This document shows, piece after piece, positions 10,105 through 20,371 of a stretch of 36,551 nucleotides of DNA. The notes beneath the pieces were generated by a model. That model was given only the letters and a program-made list of their open reading frames with translations, was not told the origin of the DNA and did not search any database. The DNA is from an uncultured beta proteobacterium (GTDB lineage Bacteria > Pseudomonadota > Gammaproteobacteria > Burkholderiales > Burkholderiaceae_C), in NCBI GenBank assembly GCA_903876045.1, contig CAIQYP010000251.1:1-36551 (forward strand), given 5' to 3'. Position 1 is the first letter of the stretch; each line of letters starts with the position of its first letter. The translations under genes were made by a program, and so were the position numbers.

Positions 10105-11964
10105 ATGCCCATCTATCGCTCCAAGACTTCCACCGCCGGCCGCAACCAAGCGGGTGCCCGTTCCCTATGGCGCGCCACCGGCATGAAGGACGCTGATTTC
10201 AGCAAGCCCATCATCGCCGTGGTTAACTCCTTCACCCAGTTTGTGCCGGGTCATGTGCACCTCAAAGACTTGGGTCAGTTGGTGGCCCGCGAGATTGAAG
10301 CGGCAGGCGGTGTGGCCAAAGAGTTCAACACCATTGCCGTGGACGACGGCATCGCCATGGGTCACGACGGCATGCTGTATTCGCTGCCCAGCCGCGACAT
10401 CATTGCCGACAGCGTGGAATACATGGTCAACGCCCATTGCGCCGACGCCATGGTCTGCATCTCCAATTGCGACAAGATCACCCCCGGCATGCTGATGGCC
10501 GCCATGCGGCTGAACATCCCTGTGGTGTTTGTGTCGGGCGGCCCGATGGAAGCGGGCAAGGTCAAGCTGCTCAACCCCACCACCCAGAAAATTGAATTCA
10601 AAAAGCTCGACCTGATCGACGCCATGGTGATGGCCGCCGACGACAAGGTGAGCGATGCCGATGTGGCCGAGGTGGAACGTTCCGCCTGCCCGACCTGCGG
10701 ATCGTGCTCGGGCATGTTCACCGCCAACTCCATGAACTGTTTGACCGAAGCGCTGGGCCTGGCCCTGCCGGGCAACGGTACGGTGGTGGCCACCCACGCC
10801 GACCGCGAGCAACTGTTCAAGCGTGCCGGTCATCTGGCAGTCGAACTGTGCCAGCGCTACTACGAGCAGGACGACAGCAGCGTGCTGCCACGCTCCATGG
10901 GCTTCAAGGCCTTTGAGAATGCCATCACCCTGGACATCGCCATGGGCGGCTCGACCAACACCATTCTGCACATTCTGGCCATCGCCCAGGAAGCCGAAAT
11001 TGATTTCACCCTGGCCGACATCGACCGCCTCTCGCGCAGCGTGCCCCAGTTGTGCAAGGTGGCGCCCAACACCAACAAGTACCACATTGAAGACGTGCAC
11101 CGTGCCGGTGGCATTTACGGCATCCTGGGCGAACTGGACCGTGCCGGCAAGTTTCACACCGATGTGCCGACCGTGCACAGCAGGACCTTCAAGGAAGCGC
11201 TGGACCTGTGGGACATTGCCCGCAATCCTTCGGACGCCGTCAAGAAGTTCTATATGGCCGGCCCCGGTGGCATACCCACGCAAGTGGCGTTCAGCCAGGA
11301 TGCGCGTTGGCCCAGCCTGGACATTGACCGTGTCGAGGGCTGCATCCGCTCCGGCGACCATGCCTTCTCCAAAGAGGGTGGCCTGGCCGTGCTGCGCGGC
11401 AATATCTCGTTGGACGGCTGCGTGGTCAAGACCGCCGGCGTTGACGACAGCTTGATGGTGTTTGAAGGCCCGGCCCATGTGGTCGAGAGCCAGGACGAGG
11501 CGGTGGAACACATCCTGGCCGATCAGGTCAAGGCGGGTGACGTGGTCATCGTGCGTTACGAAGGCCCCAAGGGTGGCCCCGGCATGCAGGAAATGCTCTA
11601 CCCCACCAGCTACATCAAGTCCAAAGGTCTGGGCAAAGCCTGCGCCTTGCTGACTGACGGCCGCTTTTCCGGCGGCACCTCTGGCTTGTCGATTGGTCAC
11701 TGCTCGCCCGAAGCGGCAGCCGGTGGCGCGATTGGTCTGGTGCGCAATGGCGACCGCATCCGCATCGATATCCCAAACCGTTCGATCAACGTTTTGGTCA
11801 GTGACGAAGAGTTGGCCAAGCGTCGTACCGAGCAGAACGCCAAAGGCTGGAAGCCCGCACTGCCACGTCCACGCAAGGTGTCGGCCGCTCTCAAGGCTTA
11901 CGCCAAGCTGGTGATGTCGGCCGACAAAGGCGCCGTGCGCGATTTGTCGCTGCTGGAAGACTGA
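10105..11964 (+). CDS. ilvD: Dihydroxy-acid dehydratase
   Basis: 619 aa; [66 protein letters not shown]. Confidence 0.97.
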   Translation: MPIYRSKTSTAGRNQAGARSLWRATGMKDADFSKPIIAVVNSFTQFVPGHVHLKDLGQLVAREIEAAGGVAKEFNTIAVDDGIAMGHDGMLYSLPSRDIIADSVEYMVNAHCADAMVCISNCDKITPGMLMAAMRLNIPVVFVSGGPMEAGKVKLLNPTTQKIEFKKLDLIDAMVMAADDKVSDADVAEVERSACPTCGSCSGMFTANSMNCLTEALGLALPGNGTVVATHADREQLFKRAGHLAVELCQRYYEQDDSSVLPRSMGFKAFENAITLDIAMGGSTNTILHILAIAQEAEIDFTLADIDRLSRSVPQLCKVAPNTNKYHIEDVHRAGGIYGILGELDRAGKFHTDVPTVHSRTFKEALDLWDIARNPSDAVKKFYMAGPGGIPTQVAFSQDARWPSLDIDRVEGCIRSGDHAFSKEGGLAVLRGNISLDGCVVKTAGVDDSLMVFEGPAHVVESQDEAVEHILADQVKAGDVVIVRYEGPKGGPGMQEMLYPTSYIKSKGLGKACALLTDGRFSGGTSGLSIGHCSPEAAAGGAIGLVRNGDRIRIDIPNRSINVLVSDEELAKRRTEQNAKGWKPALPRPRKVSAALKAYAKLVMSADKGAVRDLSLLED

Positions 11965-12024
11965 ACGTCCATAATCAAAGCAGCCCGGGCGCTTGTTCCC
12001 GGCTTGAAATTCAGGAGTACATGA

Positions 12025-12402
12025 ATGGCGATTACCGCACGACGCGTGTTGGGTTCTTTTATTGGTTTTCTGGTGGTGGCAGCCTTGCTGTTTGCGGGCT
12101 ATACCGCCGTGGTGCTGAAGTGGAGCTACTCCGCCGGTGAGCGCGCGGGCTTCATGCAAAAGCTCTCGACCAAAGGGTTTGTCTGCAAGACCTGGGAAGG
12201 TGAACTGCAGTTGGTGGCCCTGCCTGGCAGCATGCCGGAGAAGTTTTTGTTCTCGGTACGAGACGACGCGGTAGCAGCGCGCATAAACGCCACCATGGGC
12301 AAGCGCGTGGCGCTGACCTATGAGCAGCACATCGGTGTGCCCACGTCCTGTTTTGGCGAGACCGAGTACTTTGTGACCGATGTGAAGGAAGTGCCGAACT
12401 GA
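12025..12402 (+). CDS. Conserved hypothetical membrane-anchored protein, 125 aa
   Basis: N-terminal TM helix, SD-like GGAG upstream, single cysteine pair. Confidence 0.6.
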   Translation: MAITARRVLGSFIGFLVVAALLFAGYTAVVLKWSYSAGERAGFMQKLSTKGFVCKTWEGELQLVALPGSMPEKFLFSVRDDAVAARINATMGKRVALTYEQHIGVPTSCFGETEYFVTDVKEVPN

Positions 12403-12411
12403 TTAGTTAGT

Positions 12412-12525
12412 GCCCCAAGCTCCCCCGCGGCGCGTGGGTCGCGGCCCCCGAGGGGCGCAACTCCGCTTGGGGCGGCCCGGCGCGGAGTTATTTCCCCCTA
12501 GCTCCCCCGCTGCGCGTGGGGCGGG
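12412..12525. repeat. GC-rich intergenic repeat with inverted arms, possible bidirectional terminator
   Basis: CCCCAAGCTCCCCCGC...GCTTGGGGCGG, then a second partial copy CCCCCTAGCTCCCCCGCTGCGCGTGGGGCGG; lies between convergent genes. Confidence 0.6.
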
Positions 12526-12531
12526 CTGAGC

Positions 12532-13176
12532 TTAGTAGCGGTACAGCAGACCCAACGAGGCGCTGGGCAGGGCAGACAGGCCGCTCAGCGAGTCGCGAAT
12601 TTTCTGCGTTTGTGCGTCCACGTCGGCCTGGGTAATCCCGGCCTTGCCGACCACCGATGTGGTGGTGTCGGCGGTAAAGGTGCCAACCATCACGCCCAGG
12701 TCGGCATAAAAGCCGAAGCCCTTGACATCGCTTTTCTGGTGGCCATAGCCAATGCCCAGGTAAGGCGTAGTGCTGGGGAACTTCACCTGCACATTGAAGG
12801 TTTCACCCGTCATATCGACGGACTTGCCGTTTATGGTGGAATTGCCACTGCCAAGCCCGGTGAAGTCGGCTTTGATGTCGTTGACGGTCAAGCCGCCCAC
12901 CAAACGAAAGCCACCGCCCAAAGGGAACCAGTCGGCAAACGCGCCAAAGCGGCTGGCCTTAAAGCTTCCTGTGACGTTTACGCCGTCCTGATTGCCATCT
13001 TTGTTGACAGACAGCCCACCCGCATATTCACCACGCAAACCCAAGCTAGGGCTGGTGGAATAGGCGTAGCCTAAGGTGTAGAGGCCTGGTAGCCCCAATC
13101 CTATGTAACTGTCCTGGGCGTAGGCGGCGCCGCCAATAACGGCCAGAGCGGCCAGCAATGCGAGTTGCTTTTTCAT
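12532..13176 (-). CDS. Outer-membrane beta-barrel-like protein
   Basis: Signal peptide MKKQLALLAALAVIGGAAYAQ; alternating beta-strand pattern; C-terminal aromatic (LLYRY). Confidence 0.65.
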   Translation of the reverse strand: MKKQLALLAALAVIGGAAYAQDSYIGLGLPGLYTLGYAYSTSPSLGLRGEYAGGLSVNKDGNQDGVNVTGSFKASRFGAFADWFPLGGGFRLVGGLTVNDIKADFTGLGSGNSTINGKSVDMTGETFNVQVKFPSTTPYLGIGYGHQKSDVKGFGFYADLGVMVGTFTADTTTSVVGKAGITQADVDAQTQKIRDSLSGLSALPSASLGLLYRY

Positions 13177-13299
13177 GGTTGAAATCCCTTCTTCTGTAAT
13201 GTCATGCGGGATTTCCCACCCGCTTGAAAAACAGTGTCACACAAATCAAGGGCGTTCTCAATGTGGAAAAGTGTAAGCAATTACCTTTATTGATGTGGG

Positions 13300-14805
13300 T
13301 CAGCGGCTGCTCGGAAATGCAAACACCGTGCCCTCGCGCACACCAGCCGAGGGCCAACGCTGGGTGATGGTCTTGCGCTTAGTGTAAAAGCGCACGGCAT
13401 CCGGGCCGTAGGCATGCAGATCACCAAACAGGCTGCGTTTCCAGCCACCAAACGAGTGGTAGGCCACCGGCACCGGCAGCGGCACGTTGACGCCCACCAT
13501 GCCGACCAGGATGTTGTCGGTGAAGTAACGCGCCGCTTCGCCGTCGCGGGTGAAGATGCAAGTCCCGTTGCCGTACTCATGGGCGTCGATCAGGTCCATG
13601 GCTTCCTGCAGGGTCTTGACGCGCACCACGCCCAGCACCGGGCCGAAGATTTCTTCCTGGTAAATCGTCATGCCAGGTTTGACGTTGTCAAACAGGCAGG
13701 GGCCGAGGAAGTAGCCATCCTCATGGCCGGCCACCTTCACATTGCGGCCATCCACCAGTAGCGTGGCGCCTTCCTTTACGCCTTGATCCACATAGCCGCG
13801 CACCTTCTCGAAGTGCGGCCGGGTGACCAGCGGGCCCATGTCGCTCCTGGCATCGAAGCCTGAGCCTACGGTCATTTTGGCCATCTCGACTTTGAGGCCG
13901 GCGATCACCGCTTCGGCGGTTTCGTCACCCACGGCCACCACCAGCGGAATCGCCATGCAACGCTCGCCACAGGAGCCAAAGGCAGCACCCATCAGGGCGT
14001 TGACGGCGTTGGGCACATCGGCATCGGGCATGACGACGGCGTGGTTCTTGGCGCCGCCCAAGGCCTGCACGCGCTTGCCATGGGCGCAACCCGTGGCGTA
14101 GATGTACTCGGCAATCGGCGTCGAGCCAACAAAGCTCACGGCCTTGACGCGCGGGTCGGTCAAGAGCGTGTCCACAGCTTCCTTGTCACCGTTGACGACG
14201 TTGAGCACGCCGGGTGGCAGTCCGGCTTCCAATGCCAGTTCGGCCACGCGCAGCGTGGAACTGGGGTCGCGCTCGGAAGGCTTCAGCACAAAGGTATTGC
14301 CGCAGGCCACGGCCATGGGCCACATCCACAGCGGCACCATGGCCGGGAAGTTGAACGGGGTGATGCCTGCTGTCACGCCCAGCGCCTGGAATTCACTCCA
14401 CGAGTCGATCGCCGGGCCCACGTTCTTGCTGTGCTCGCCCTTAAGCAGTTCGGGCGCATAAGACGCGTATTCCACATTTTCAATGCCGCGCTGTAGCTCG
14501 CCCAGGGCATCGCTTAACACCTTGCCGTGTTCGGCAGTGATCAGCTGGCAGAGCTCTTCGGCGTGTTGTTCCAGCAAGACCTTGAGGTTGCTCATGACGC
14601 GGGCGCGTTTCAGCGGCGGCGTGTTGCGCCAGGCTGGAAATGCAGCTTGCGCGCTGGCAATCGCGTCTTCCACGGTGGCCTTGGGGGCCAGCAGCACGCG
14701 CTTCTCGGCGCGTCCGGTGGCGGGATTGAAGACGTCTTGTGCGCGGGTGCCGGTGGTCACAGATTTGCCGTCAATCAGGTGGCCAACCAAAGGGAGATTA
14801 GACAT
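13300..14805 (-). CDS. mmsA: CoA-acylating methylmalonate-semialdehyde dehydrogenase
   Basis: ALDH fold; VGSTPIAEYIYATGCAHGKRVQALGGAKNHAVVMPDAD, GSCGERCMAI; start taken at MSNLPLVGHLIDGK. Confidence 0.92.
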   Translation of the reverse strand: MSNLPLVGHLIDGKSVTTGTRAQDVFNPATGRAEKRVLLAPKATVEDAIASAQAAFPAWRNTPPLKRARVMSNLKVLLEQHAEELCQLITAEHGKVLSDALGELQRGIENVEYASYAPELLKGEHSKNVGPAIDSWSEFQALGVTAGITPFNFPAMVPLWMWPMAVACGNTFVLKPSERDPSSTLRVAELALEAGLPPGVLNVVNGDKEAVDTLLTDPRVKAVSFVGSTPIAEYIYATGCAHGKRVQALGGAKNHAVVMPDADVPNAVNALMGAAFGSCGERCMAIPLVVAVGDETAEAVIAGLKVEMAKMTVGSGFDARSDMGPLVTRPHFEKVRGYVDQGVKEGATLLVDGRNVKVAGHEDGYFLGPCLFDNVKPGMTIYQEEIFGPVLGVVRVKTLQEAMDLIDAHEYGNGTCIFTRDGEAARYFTDNILVGMVGVNVPLPVPVAYHSFGGWKRSLFGDLHAYGPDAVRFYTKRKTITQRWPSAGVREGTVFAFPSSR

Positions 14806-14824
14806 TTGTGAAGTTTCCAAATTT

Positions 14825-14850
14825 CAAAAAGCAAGGGCCTCGCAAGGCCC
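14825..14850 (-). terminator. Intrinsic terminator-like hairpin just upstream of mmsA
   Basis: On minus strand GGGCCT-TGCG-AGGCCC followed by TTGCTTTTT. Confidence 0.6.
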
Positions 14851-14909
14851 GGGATAAAAATGGACCGGGGCCAGCCTGGCGGCCGCCCCGGCAGTTGTCA
14901 GCAATGCAA

Positions 14910-16286
14910 TCAGGCCGTCGCGTTAATCGCTTCACCCAGGGCGTTGACCAGGCTGTCGATCTCGGCTTCCGTGCTGATGAAGGGCGGTGCCAGTTGGATG
15001 GTGTCGCCGCCGTAGCGCACGTAAAAGCCTTTTTCCAGGCACTTTTCGGCGATCTGGAACGGGCGCTTGGCGGGCTCGCCCGGCACTGCGGCAATGGTGA
15101 AGCCAGCCGCCAAGCCGCAGTTGCGGATGTCGGTGATGTGCTTGCTGCCTTTCAGGCTGTGTACGGCGTTCTCGAAATACGGGGCCAGCTTGGTCACGCG
15201 CTCGACCAGGTTTTCCTTCACCAGCAGGTCCAGCGCGGCAATACCGGCGGCGCAGGCCACCGGGTGGGCCGAGTAGGTGTAGCCGTGGGCAAATTCCAGC
15301 AGGTAGTCCGGGCCACCGGCGGCCATGAAGGTGTCGTAGATTTCCTTCTTGGCTACCACCACGCCCAGGGGCTGGGCGCCGTTGGTGATCTGCTTGGCGG
15401 CGTTCAGAATGTCAGGGGTAACGCCAAACGCAGCCGAGCCGGTGTAGGCGCCCATGCGGCCAAAGCCGGTGATGACTTCATCAAAAATCAGCAGGATATT
15501 GTTGGCCGTGCAAATCTCGCGCAGACGCTGCAAATAGCCCACGGGTGGCACCACGACTCCGCCGGAGCCGGACATCGGTTCGACGATGACGGCGGCAATG
15601 TTGCTGGCGTCGTGCAGGGCAATCACGCGCAGCAGTTCATCGGCCAGTTCGGCGCCGTTCTTGGGCATGCCGCGCGAGAACACATTGCTGGCCAGTTGGG
15701 TGTGGGGCAGGTGGTCGGCTTCGACGCCCTGGCCAAACATCTTGCGGTTGGCGCCAATGCCGCCCACCGAGATGCCACCGAAGTTGACGCCGTGGTAGCC
15801 CTTTTCGCGGCCAATCAGGCGCGTCTTGGTACCCAAGCCTTTGGAGCGCCAGTAGGCACGTGCCATTTTGAGCGAAGTGTCGGCGGACTCGGAACCCGAG
15901 CCGGTGAAGAACACATGGTCCAGGCCCTGGGGCATCAGTTCGACAATCTTGTTAGCCAGTGCAAACGACAGCGGGTGGCCGTACTGGAATGCGGGCGAGT
16001 AGTCCATGGTGGCAGCCTGGCGGCCAATAGCTTCGGCAATTTCGGTGCGGCTGTGGCCCAAGCCACAAGTCCAGAGGCCTGACAGACCGTCAAAAACCTT
16101 GCGTCCACTGGCGTCGGTGTAATAGGCGCCCTTGGCGCTCACCATCATGTGCGGATTGGCCTTGAAGTTGCGGTTGCCGGTGTAGGGCATCCAGTGCGCT
16201 TCCAGGAAACCAGGGCCTGCCGAATAGGGCGTAGTGCTGATGACGGGGTCGGCGCTTGTGGCGGTGGATTTGTCGTTGAGGTTCAT
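14910..16286 (-). CDS. Aspartate aminotransferase family / omega-amino acid:pyruvate transaminase
   Basis: Class III PLP signature LLIFDEVITGFGRMG; start MNLNDKSTATSADPV; next to mmsA. Confidence 0.88.
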   Translation of the reverse strand: MNLNDKSTATSADPVISTTPYSAGPGFLEAHWMPYTGNRNFKANPHMMVSAKGAYYTDASGRKVFDGLSGLWTCGLGHSRTEIAEAIGRQAATMDYSPAFQYGHPLSFALANKIVELMPQGLDHVFFTGSGSESADTSLKMARAYWRSKGLGTKTRLIGREKGYHGVNFGGISVGGIGANRKMFGQGVEADHLPHTQLASNVFSRGMPKNGAELADELLRVIALHDASNIAAVIVEPMSGSGGVVVPPVGYLQRLREICTANNILLIFDEVITGFGRMGAYTGSAAFGVTPDILNAAKQITNGAQPLGVVVAKKEIYDTFMAAGGPDYLLEFAHGYTYSAHPVACAAGIAALDLLVKENLVERVTKLAPYFENAVHSLKGSKHITDIRNCGLAAGFTIAAVPGEPAKRPFQIAEKCLEKGFYVRYGGDTIQLAPPFISTEAEIDSLVNALGEAINATA

Positions 16287-16368
16287 GGCGGTCTCCTTTG
16301 TGGGACAGATAGCGAAACAGTGGGCAAAGAGGCAGAAAGGCGATTGTGCGATGTCTGGATACTTCGAT

Positions 16369-16388
16369 ATAGTGAGAGTTATCACTAT
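16369..16388. promoter_or_regulatory. Candidate LysR-type operator between aminotransferase and LysR gene
   Basis: Perfect inverted repeat ATAGTGA-N6-TCACTAT in the divergent intergenic region. Confidence 0.55.
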
Positions 16389-16402
16389 TCAGTTAGCAAA
16401 TT

Positions 16403-17338
16403 ATGAAACTAAAAAGCCGCGCCGCCTTGGGGCAAATCAGCGATATGGATTTGCGTCTGCTGCGGGTGTTTCGCACGGTGGTGGATTGTGGCGGTATGGC
16501 GGCGGCAGAACTGGAGCTGAACATCGGCACCTCCACGGTCAGCCGCCACATCAAGGACCTGGAAACGCGTCTGGGCTTGACGCTGTGCCGGCGCGGCCGT
16601 GCTGGTTTTGCACTCACGGCAGAGGGCGAACAAATCTACGCGCAGAGCGCGCAATTGCTCTCCGCCACGGAGGCCTTTCGCAGCGGGGTTGATGAAATCC
16701 ACCAGCGCATGGGTGGGCAGTTGCATGTGGCGGTGTTCGACAAGACCGCCAGCAACCCGGCTTGCCGCATCGCGCAGGCTATTCGCTCATTTACCGAACA
16801 GGCGCCGGATGTCAGCCTGAACCTGCATGTGTCCACTTTGAATGGCATCGAGCGCGGTGTGCTGGACGGTCAGTTCCAGATTGGCATCATCCCCGGCCAC
16901 CGCAATTCCGACACGCTGGAGTACACCCGTTTGTTTGACGAGTCCATGCTGCTGTACTGCGGCGTGGGTCACGATTTATTTCAGGCGGATGCGCCGGGGA
17001 TGGATTGGGACAGTCTGCGCAAACATGCCTTTGCCGGTCTGGGCTACCACTCGCCCAATATGGAAATCAGCCAGGCCCAGCGCATGGCACGCAGCGCTAC
17101 CGGGTTCGATCAGGAGTCGATCGCCACGCTGATCCTGTCTGGCAAGTTTCTGGGTTTCTTGCCGATTCACTATGCGCAAAGCTTTGCCGCGGCCGGTCAA
17201 ATGCGGGCGGTGCGGCCTGAGCTGTTTCACTATGCGTGCGATTTTTTCGGAATCGTCCGGCACTCGCCGCAGCCCTCACGGGCGACGCGGGCGTTTCAGG
17301 CATGCCTGGAGCAGGCGCATGCATCAGCGGCGCGTTGA
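16403..17338 (+). CDS. LysR family transcriptional regulator
   Basis: HTH MDLRLLRVFRTVVDCGGMAAAELELNIGTSTVSRHIKDLETRLG; divergent from aminotransferase. Confidence 0.88.
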   Translation: MKLKSRAALGQISDMDLRLLRVFRTVVDCGGMAAAELELNIGTSTVSRHIKDLETRLGLTLCRRGRAGFALTAEGEQIYAQSAQLLSATEAFRSGVDEIHQRMGGQLHVAVFDKTASNPACRIAQAIRSFTEQAPDVSLNLHVSTLNGIERGVLDGQFQIGIIPGHRNSDTLEYTRLFDESMLLYCGVGHDLFQADAPGMDWDSLRKHAFAGLGYHSPNMEISQAQRMARSATGFDQESIATLILSGKFLGFLPIHYAQSFAAAGQMRAVRPELFHYACDFFGIVRHSPQPSRATRAFQACLEQAHASAAR

Positions 17339-17374
17339 CTGGCCGTCAGCCTGCGGCCCTGTAGGCGCCACGGC

Positions 17375-18676
17375 TCAATAGCCGTAAAACTTGAAGTTCA
17401 TGTCCGGCTTGCTGCCGCTGATCAACTCAGCAACCGCCTTGCCGGACCCCGCACCATGGGTCCAGCCCAGCGTGCCGTGTCCGGCGTTCACCCACAGTTT
17501 TTGCACCTTGCTCTTGCCGATGTACGGGATGTTGGTGGGCGTGGCGGGGCGCAGGCCGGTCCAGAACTGCGGGTTGCCGCCTTCGGTTTCAAGACGTGTG
17601 TCGCAGACGCCGGGGAACACCGTCTCCACCCGTCGTGCCAGCATGTGGCAGCGCGCGCGGGACAGGCTGCTGTCCAGACCAGTATCGTAGCCGCCGACCT
17701 CAATCGTGCCCGCGATGCGCAATGTGTCGCCCAAGCGGCTCATGGCGCACTTCACCGAGTCATCGATGAAGCTGACCTGGGGTGCCAGTTCGGGTTTCAA
17801 TATTTTGAAGGTGGCGCTATAGCCCTTGCCGGGGTAAATCGGTAGGTTCACGCCGACGCTACGCAACAGCGGCGCTGTGTACGAGCCCATGGACAGCACG
17901 AACTGGTCGCTGTGCAGGGCGCTCACCTTGCCGCTGGCGCGGTCCTGAACGCTGACCGAATCCAGCGTTCCCATCCGTTGGTTGAGCGCCAGCACGTCGT
18001 GGTTCCATAGAAACTGCACGCCGCGCTCGGCGCAGCGCAATGCCAATTGCTGGGTGAATTCGCGCGCATCACCGCTCTCGTCGCTGGGGGTATACGTGCC
18101 GCCCACGATATGGTCGGCGTATTGTTTGAAGGCTGGCTCGATCTTTAGCAGTTCATCGCGGCTGACCACACGGCGCTCTACGCCGTACTTGGCCATCAGG
18201 GCGGCGGCACCTGCGGCTGCGTCAAAGGCTTTTTGATCGACGTAAAAGTGGGCAATGCCTTTTTCCAGCCGGTTGTATTCAATGCCGGTGGCGGTCACGA
18301 TGTCTTTCAGCGCGCTGTGGCTGTAGGAGCCCAGTGCAACGAGCTGCTGCACATTGCGCTCAAAGGCCTCATCGTTGCAGTTAGCCAGAAATTCCAGACC
18401 CCAGCGGTACTGGTGCCAGCCCTTGCCCAGAGGCATTTGGGGGCGAAATAGCAATGGGGCCTCTTTGCTGAACATCCATTTCAGCGCCTTCCAGGGCGCC
18501 TCTTTGTTGGCCCAGGGTTCGCAATAGCTGACCGAGATTTGTGCCGCGTTGGCAAAGCTGGTTTCCAAGGCAGCGTCGGGCTGCCGGTCCACCACGGTGA
18601 CCTCGTGCCCTCGCTCCGCCAAATGCCATGCGGTGCTCACGCCCATGATGCCCGCGCCTAAAACAAGTATTTTCAT
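17375..18676 (-). CDS. dadA: D-amino acid dehydrogenase
   Basis: MKILVLGAGIMGVSTAWHLAERGHEVTVVDRQPDAALETSFANA; C-terminal NAGHGTLGWTHGAGSGKAVAELISG. Confidence 0.9.
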   Translation of the reverse strand: MKILVLGAGIMGVSTAWHLAERGHEVTVVDRQPDAALETSFANAAQISVSYCEPWANKEAPWKALKWMFSKEAPLLFRPQMPLGKGWHQYRWGLEFLANCNDEAFERNVQQLVALGSYSHSALKDIVTATGIEYNRLEKGIAHFYVDQKAFDAAAGAAALMAKYGVERRVVSRDELLKIEPAFKQYADHIVGGTYTPSDESGDAREFTQQLALRCAERGVQFLWNHDVLALNQRMGTLDSVSVQDRASGKVSALHSDQFVLSMGSYTAPLLRSVGVNLPIYPGKGYSATFKILKPELAPQVSFIDDSVKCAMSRLGDTLRIAGTIEVGGYDTGLDSSLSRARCHMLARRVETVFPGVCDTRLETEGGNPQFWTGLRPATPTNIPYIGKSKVQKLWVNAGHGTLGWTHGAGSGKAVAELISGSKPDMNFKFYGY

Positions 18677-18762
18677 GGCGCCAGTGTCACTGAATTGCCT
18701 CAAATCAAGAACGTTCGGCGTGAAAGATTGCAAAACCATTAGCGCCGTTAATAATGGGGGCC

Positions 18763-19716
18763 ATGCGAACCTTTGATGCTGATGCACTGGAATGTCTGGC
18801 CGCCATCGTGGAAGAGGGAGGCTTTGAGCGCGCCGCTGTGCGGCTATCGGTTACACAGTCTGCCGTCTCGCAGCGCCTGCGCTCGCTCGAAGCCCAGGTC
18901 GGTACGGTGTTGCTGGTGCGAAGTCGGCCCATCCGCCCCACCACCGCCGGGCGGCTGCTGATCAAACATGCGGTGCAATTGCGCCTGCTGCGTTCCGATC
19001 TGGAAACCGACCTGCAGGACTTGACCCCAGGCGCCAAGACCCAGCGCGAGGAAGACCGGATATCGATTGCGATCAACGCCGACAGCATCGCCACTTGGGC
19101 TTTGCCTGCGCTTAGCACTTTGGTGAATGGTGGGCTGCCGTTGGAAATCATCACCGACGACCAGGACTTCACCCATGAGTGGTTGCGCGAAGGCCAAGTG
19201 CTGGGTTGCGTCACCACTCTCAAGTTGGCGCTGCGCGGATGCAAGGTCTTGGCCTTGGGAGACATGCATTATGTGGCGGTGGCCAGTAAGTCCTTTGTCG
19301 ATGCCCAATGCCCGCAAGGCCTTACACCCCACAATTTCCGCCAGATTCCCTTCATTGCCTTTAACCGTAAAGACGATATGCAGGCTGACTTTGTCGGCCG
19401 CGCCCTGGGTCTGCGGCGCGTCGCTTTGAGTCAGCGCTTTGTGCCCAGTTCGGAAGGCCAAGTGCACGCCGTGCAGGCGGGATGGGGTGCCAGCGTGGTG
19501 CCGCGGTTGTTGGTGAAAGACCAGATCGCCAGCGGCGAACTCGTCAATCTGACCCCTGATTTCAGCCTGCCGGTCAGCCTGTATTGGCATTGCTGGAATC
19601 TGGATTCAGAGGTGATTGATCGCCTGACACAGGCCTTGGCCGAAGGTGCTGCACAGGCCCTGAAAGCCGCAGTAAAACCGGTGAGTCACAAAATAACCCC
19701 ACAAGCCACAAAATGA
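18763..19716 (+). CDS. argP: LysR family regulator, ArgP-like
   Basis: MRTFDADALECLAAIVEEGGFERAAVRLSVTQSAVSQRLRSLEAQVGTVLLVR; FNRKDDMQADF. Confidence 0.75.
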   Translation: MRTFDADALECLAAIVEEGGFERAAVRLSVTQSAVSQRLRSLEAQVGTVLLVRSRPIRPTTAGRLLIKHAVQLRLLRSDLETDLQDLTPGAKTQREEDRISIAINADSIATWALPALSTLVNGGLPLEIITDDQDFTHEWLREGQVLGCVTTLKLALRGCKVLALGDMHYVAVASKSFVDAQCPQGLTPHNFRQIPFIAFNRKDDMQADFVGRALGLRRVALSQRFVPSSEGQVHAVQAGWGASVVPRLLVKDQIASGELVNLTPDFSLPVSLYWHCWNLDSEVIDRLTQALAEGAAQALKAAVKPVSHKITPQATK

Positions 19717-19738
19717 CGCAGATGGCTAAACTTCCGGC

Positions 19739-20362
19739 ATGAAATCCAGCAACGTCGTCAAGGTGTCCTTTAAGGAGCAGATGCTGCAGGCGCGTGAGGA
19801 CGCCATCATCCGCACCGTCAATTTACTTTTGGCGGAAAAAGGCTTTGAAGCCATGACCGTGGACGAGGTAGCCGCCTCTGTCGGTATTGCCAAAGCCAGC
19901 CTCTACAAGCACTTTCCCAGTAAGGAAGACCTGGCCGCGGCCGCCATGGTCAGCGTGATGCGTCGGGCCCAGGACTTTATTGCCACCTTGCCCGCTGACG
20001 TCGCGCCGGTCGATAAGTTACGTGCCGTAGTGCGCTGGACCTTGGAGGTGAAACTCGCCGGCGAAATGCCTTCGCTGCCTAGCCAAAACTCGAAGTTGCG
20101 CGCGGCGCTAATCAGCAACCGCAATTACATGGACGGCCTGATGGAGGTGAGCGATGCGCTGGGCAGTTGGATTGAAGCAGCCCAAGCCCAAGGGGCGATC
20201 AGCGCCGGTATCCCTGCCATCGCCATTCTGTACACCGTCTATGCACGCGCGTGTGATCCGGTGTTGGAGTTCTTGAAGATGGGCGGCCAGCACAGTGATA
20301 TGCAAATCATCGAGTTGGTGATGAGCACCTGCTTTGATGGGCTCAATGCCCGCCCCGACTAA
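19739..20362 (+). CDS. TetR/AcrR family transcriptional regulator
   Basis: TetR HTH: LLAEKGFEAMTVDEVAASVGIAKASLYKHFPSKEDL. Confidence 0.88.
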   Translation: MKSSNVVKVSFKEQMLQAREDAIIRTVNLLLAEKGFEAMTVDEVAASVGIAKASLYKHFPSKEDLAAAAMVSVMRRAQDFIATLPADVAPVDKLRAVVRWTLEVKLAGEMPSLPSQNSKLRAALISNRNYMDGLMEVSDALGSWIEAAQAQGAISAGIPAIAILYTVYARACDPVLEFLKMGGQHSDMQIIELVMSTCFDGLNARPD

Positions 20363-20371
20363 GTCGCCCGC

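Noticed and set aside
10165-12330. 721-aa ORF antisense to ilvD
   Set aside because: Shadow ORF on the opposite strand of a clearly conserved gene in GC-rich DNA; His/Gly/Ala-rich with no recognisable domain.
14808-16082. 424-aa ORF antisense to the aminotransferase
   Set aside because: Same codon-phase artefact; the minus-strand product is a convincing class III aminotransferase.
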